NCBI GenBank assembly: GCA_905181745.1
Contig: CAJIYV010000091.1
Span: 1-6,816 of the forward strand
Source: an uncultured Actinomycetes bacterium
GTDB taxonomy: Bacteria; Actinomycetota; Actinomycetes; S36-B12
Direction of reading: 5' to 3'
DNA length: 6,816 nt
Shown: positions 6,343 to 6,816 of the stretch, one piece after another
Position numbering within the stretch: the first letter of the stretch is position 1
How the letters are laid out: every line of letters starts with the position of its first letter
Translations under genes and position numbers: made by a program
The notes under the pieces: model-generated
Databases searched by the model: none
Told to the model about the DNA's origin: nothing
What the model saw: only the letters and a program-made list of their open reading frames with translations

Positions 6343-6816
6343 TAATCCGTTCGAGCGTCAAAAAAATCGGATGGGTGCGATCCTTCTGGAGCCAATTCCT
6401 GATACATCTGACTCCGCAAACGATCGCGGCCGCGATCGACGGTTTGCAGCGTCTTTTGCAAAGTGATTTCAAAAGTCGCCAGTTTGGAATCTATGTAGTC
6501 GTCAGTCTCGGCCCGCATTTGCTGGGTTTGCCCGGTCACTTCATCGCGCAAAGCATTTGCCGCTTCTACCGCCGCGAGATACACCTCGTGCTCGGATACC
6601 AACGCATCGGCTGTCGCTCGGGCTTGGGCAAGAATTCGATCTGCTTCACGCCTGCCGTCTTGAACAACCGCCTCCCGGTCAGCGAGTAATTCGTCGGCGC
6701 GGTACACGGACTCCGGCATGAGCTGCCGGATTTCCTCAATAACGTCAAGTACTTGCGAACGATTCAGAATGCATGACGCCGACAAAGGCATGGCTTTCGC
6801 CTCTTCCACCAAGACG
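6342..6816 (-). CDS. sepIVA: SepIVA-like DivIVA-family coiled-coil protein, 5' end missing
   Basis: The 157 visible residues end at TAG 6344-6342; the reading frame is still open at the right edge, so the start lies outside the window. TTG 6812, GTG 6809 and ATG 6791 are not believed to be the start, because the homologous mycobacterial protein (Rv2927c, SepIVA) continues upstream of the same VEEA motif. Seen here are VEEAKAMPLSASC, then NRSQVLDVIEEIR, a long Ala/Glu/Arg-rich coiled coil (EADRILAQARATADAL and onward), and the C-terminal block DDYIDSKLATFE with VDRGRDRLR, all of which match SepIVA as I recall it. SepIVA is a cytoplasmic septum- and envelope-associated division factor in mycobacteria. 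This protein appears shorter in the middle coiled coil than the mycobacterial one of about 245 residues. Its resemblance to the ATP synthase b subunit is only compositional. It is the first visible gene of the cluster and overlaps DUF177 by one base. Confidence 0.8.
   Translation of the reverse strand, partial: VLVEEAKAMPLSASCILNRSQVLDVIEEIRQLMPESVYRADELLADREAVVQDGRREADRILAQARATADALVSEHEVYLAAVEAANALRDEVTGQTQQMRAETDDYIDSKLATFEITLQKTLQTVDRGRDRLRSQMYQELAPEGSHPSDFFDARTD

Noticed and set aside
6001..6345. Plus-strand open frame of 114 codons opposite DUF177
   Set aside because: It mirrors the DUF177 coding region, resembles no known family, and has no supporting promoter or ribosome site.
6345..6366. 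T7 run on the minus strand near the end of the SepIVA-like gene, as a possible terminator
   Set aside because: It has no preceding GC-rich stem and encodes Phe-Phe within the protein.

Overview
The window is a block of core housekeeping genes from an actinobacterium, all read on the minus strand. From the right edge to the left edge the order is: a SepIVA/DivIVA-like coiled-coil protein (5' end cut by the window), a DUF177/YceD protein, rpmF (bL32), rnc (RNase III), mutM (Fpg glycosylase), smc, and the first 63 codons of ftsY. The assignment to Actinobacteria rests on three things: close resemblance of the SMC N-terminus and the SepIVA-like protein to mycobacterial proteins as I remember them, the sepIVA-DUF177-rnc-fpg-smc-ftsY order of the Mycobacterium chromosome, and an FtsY that opens with a membrane segment. 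Base composition looks only moderate, roughly 50-55% G+C by eye and not computed. That would fit a moderate-GC lineage, such as aquatic Actinobacteria, better than Mycobacterium or Streptomyces, but the genus cannot be decided here.

Layout: 6342-6816 SepIVA-like; 5746-6342 DUF177, sharing one base with the gene before it; 5630-5745 a 116-nt rpmF leader with a perfect 8-bp hairpin and a 12-bp tandem repeat; 5456-5629 rpmF; 4683-5414 rnc, about 41 nt after rpmF; 3851-4699 mutM, overlapping rnc by 17 nt; 3749-3850 a 102-nt gap; 191-3748 smc; 1-191 ftsY, overlapping smc by one base (TGATG). No stretch over 300 nt lacks a gene. No RNA gene, mobile element or CRISPR array is visible.

The tight spacing suggests one long transcriptional unit or a few overlapping ones. 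The genes link division/envelope growth (SepIVA), ribosome and rRNA maturation (DUF177, bL32, RNase III), repair of oxidised guanine (MutM), chromosome organisation (SMC) and membrane targeting of nascent proteins (FtsY). The actinobacterial arrangement is known, and every intact protein keeps its family's key residues.

I do not see an undescribed system. The least explained sequence is the rpmF leader, where a short tandem repeat made of AGCT/CTAG palindromes sits next to a perfect hairpin, two genes upstream of the gene for RNase III, an enzyme that cuts such structures.
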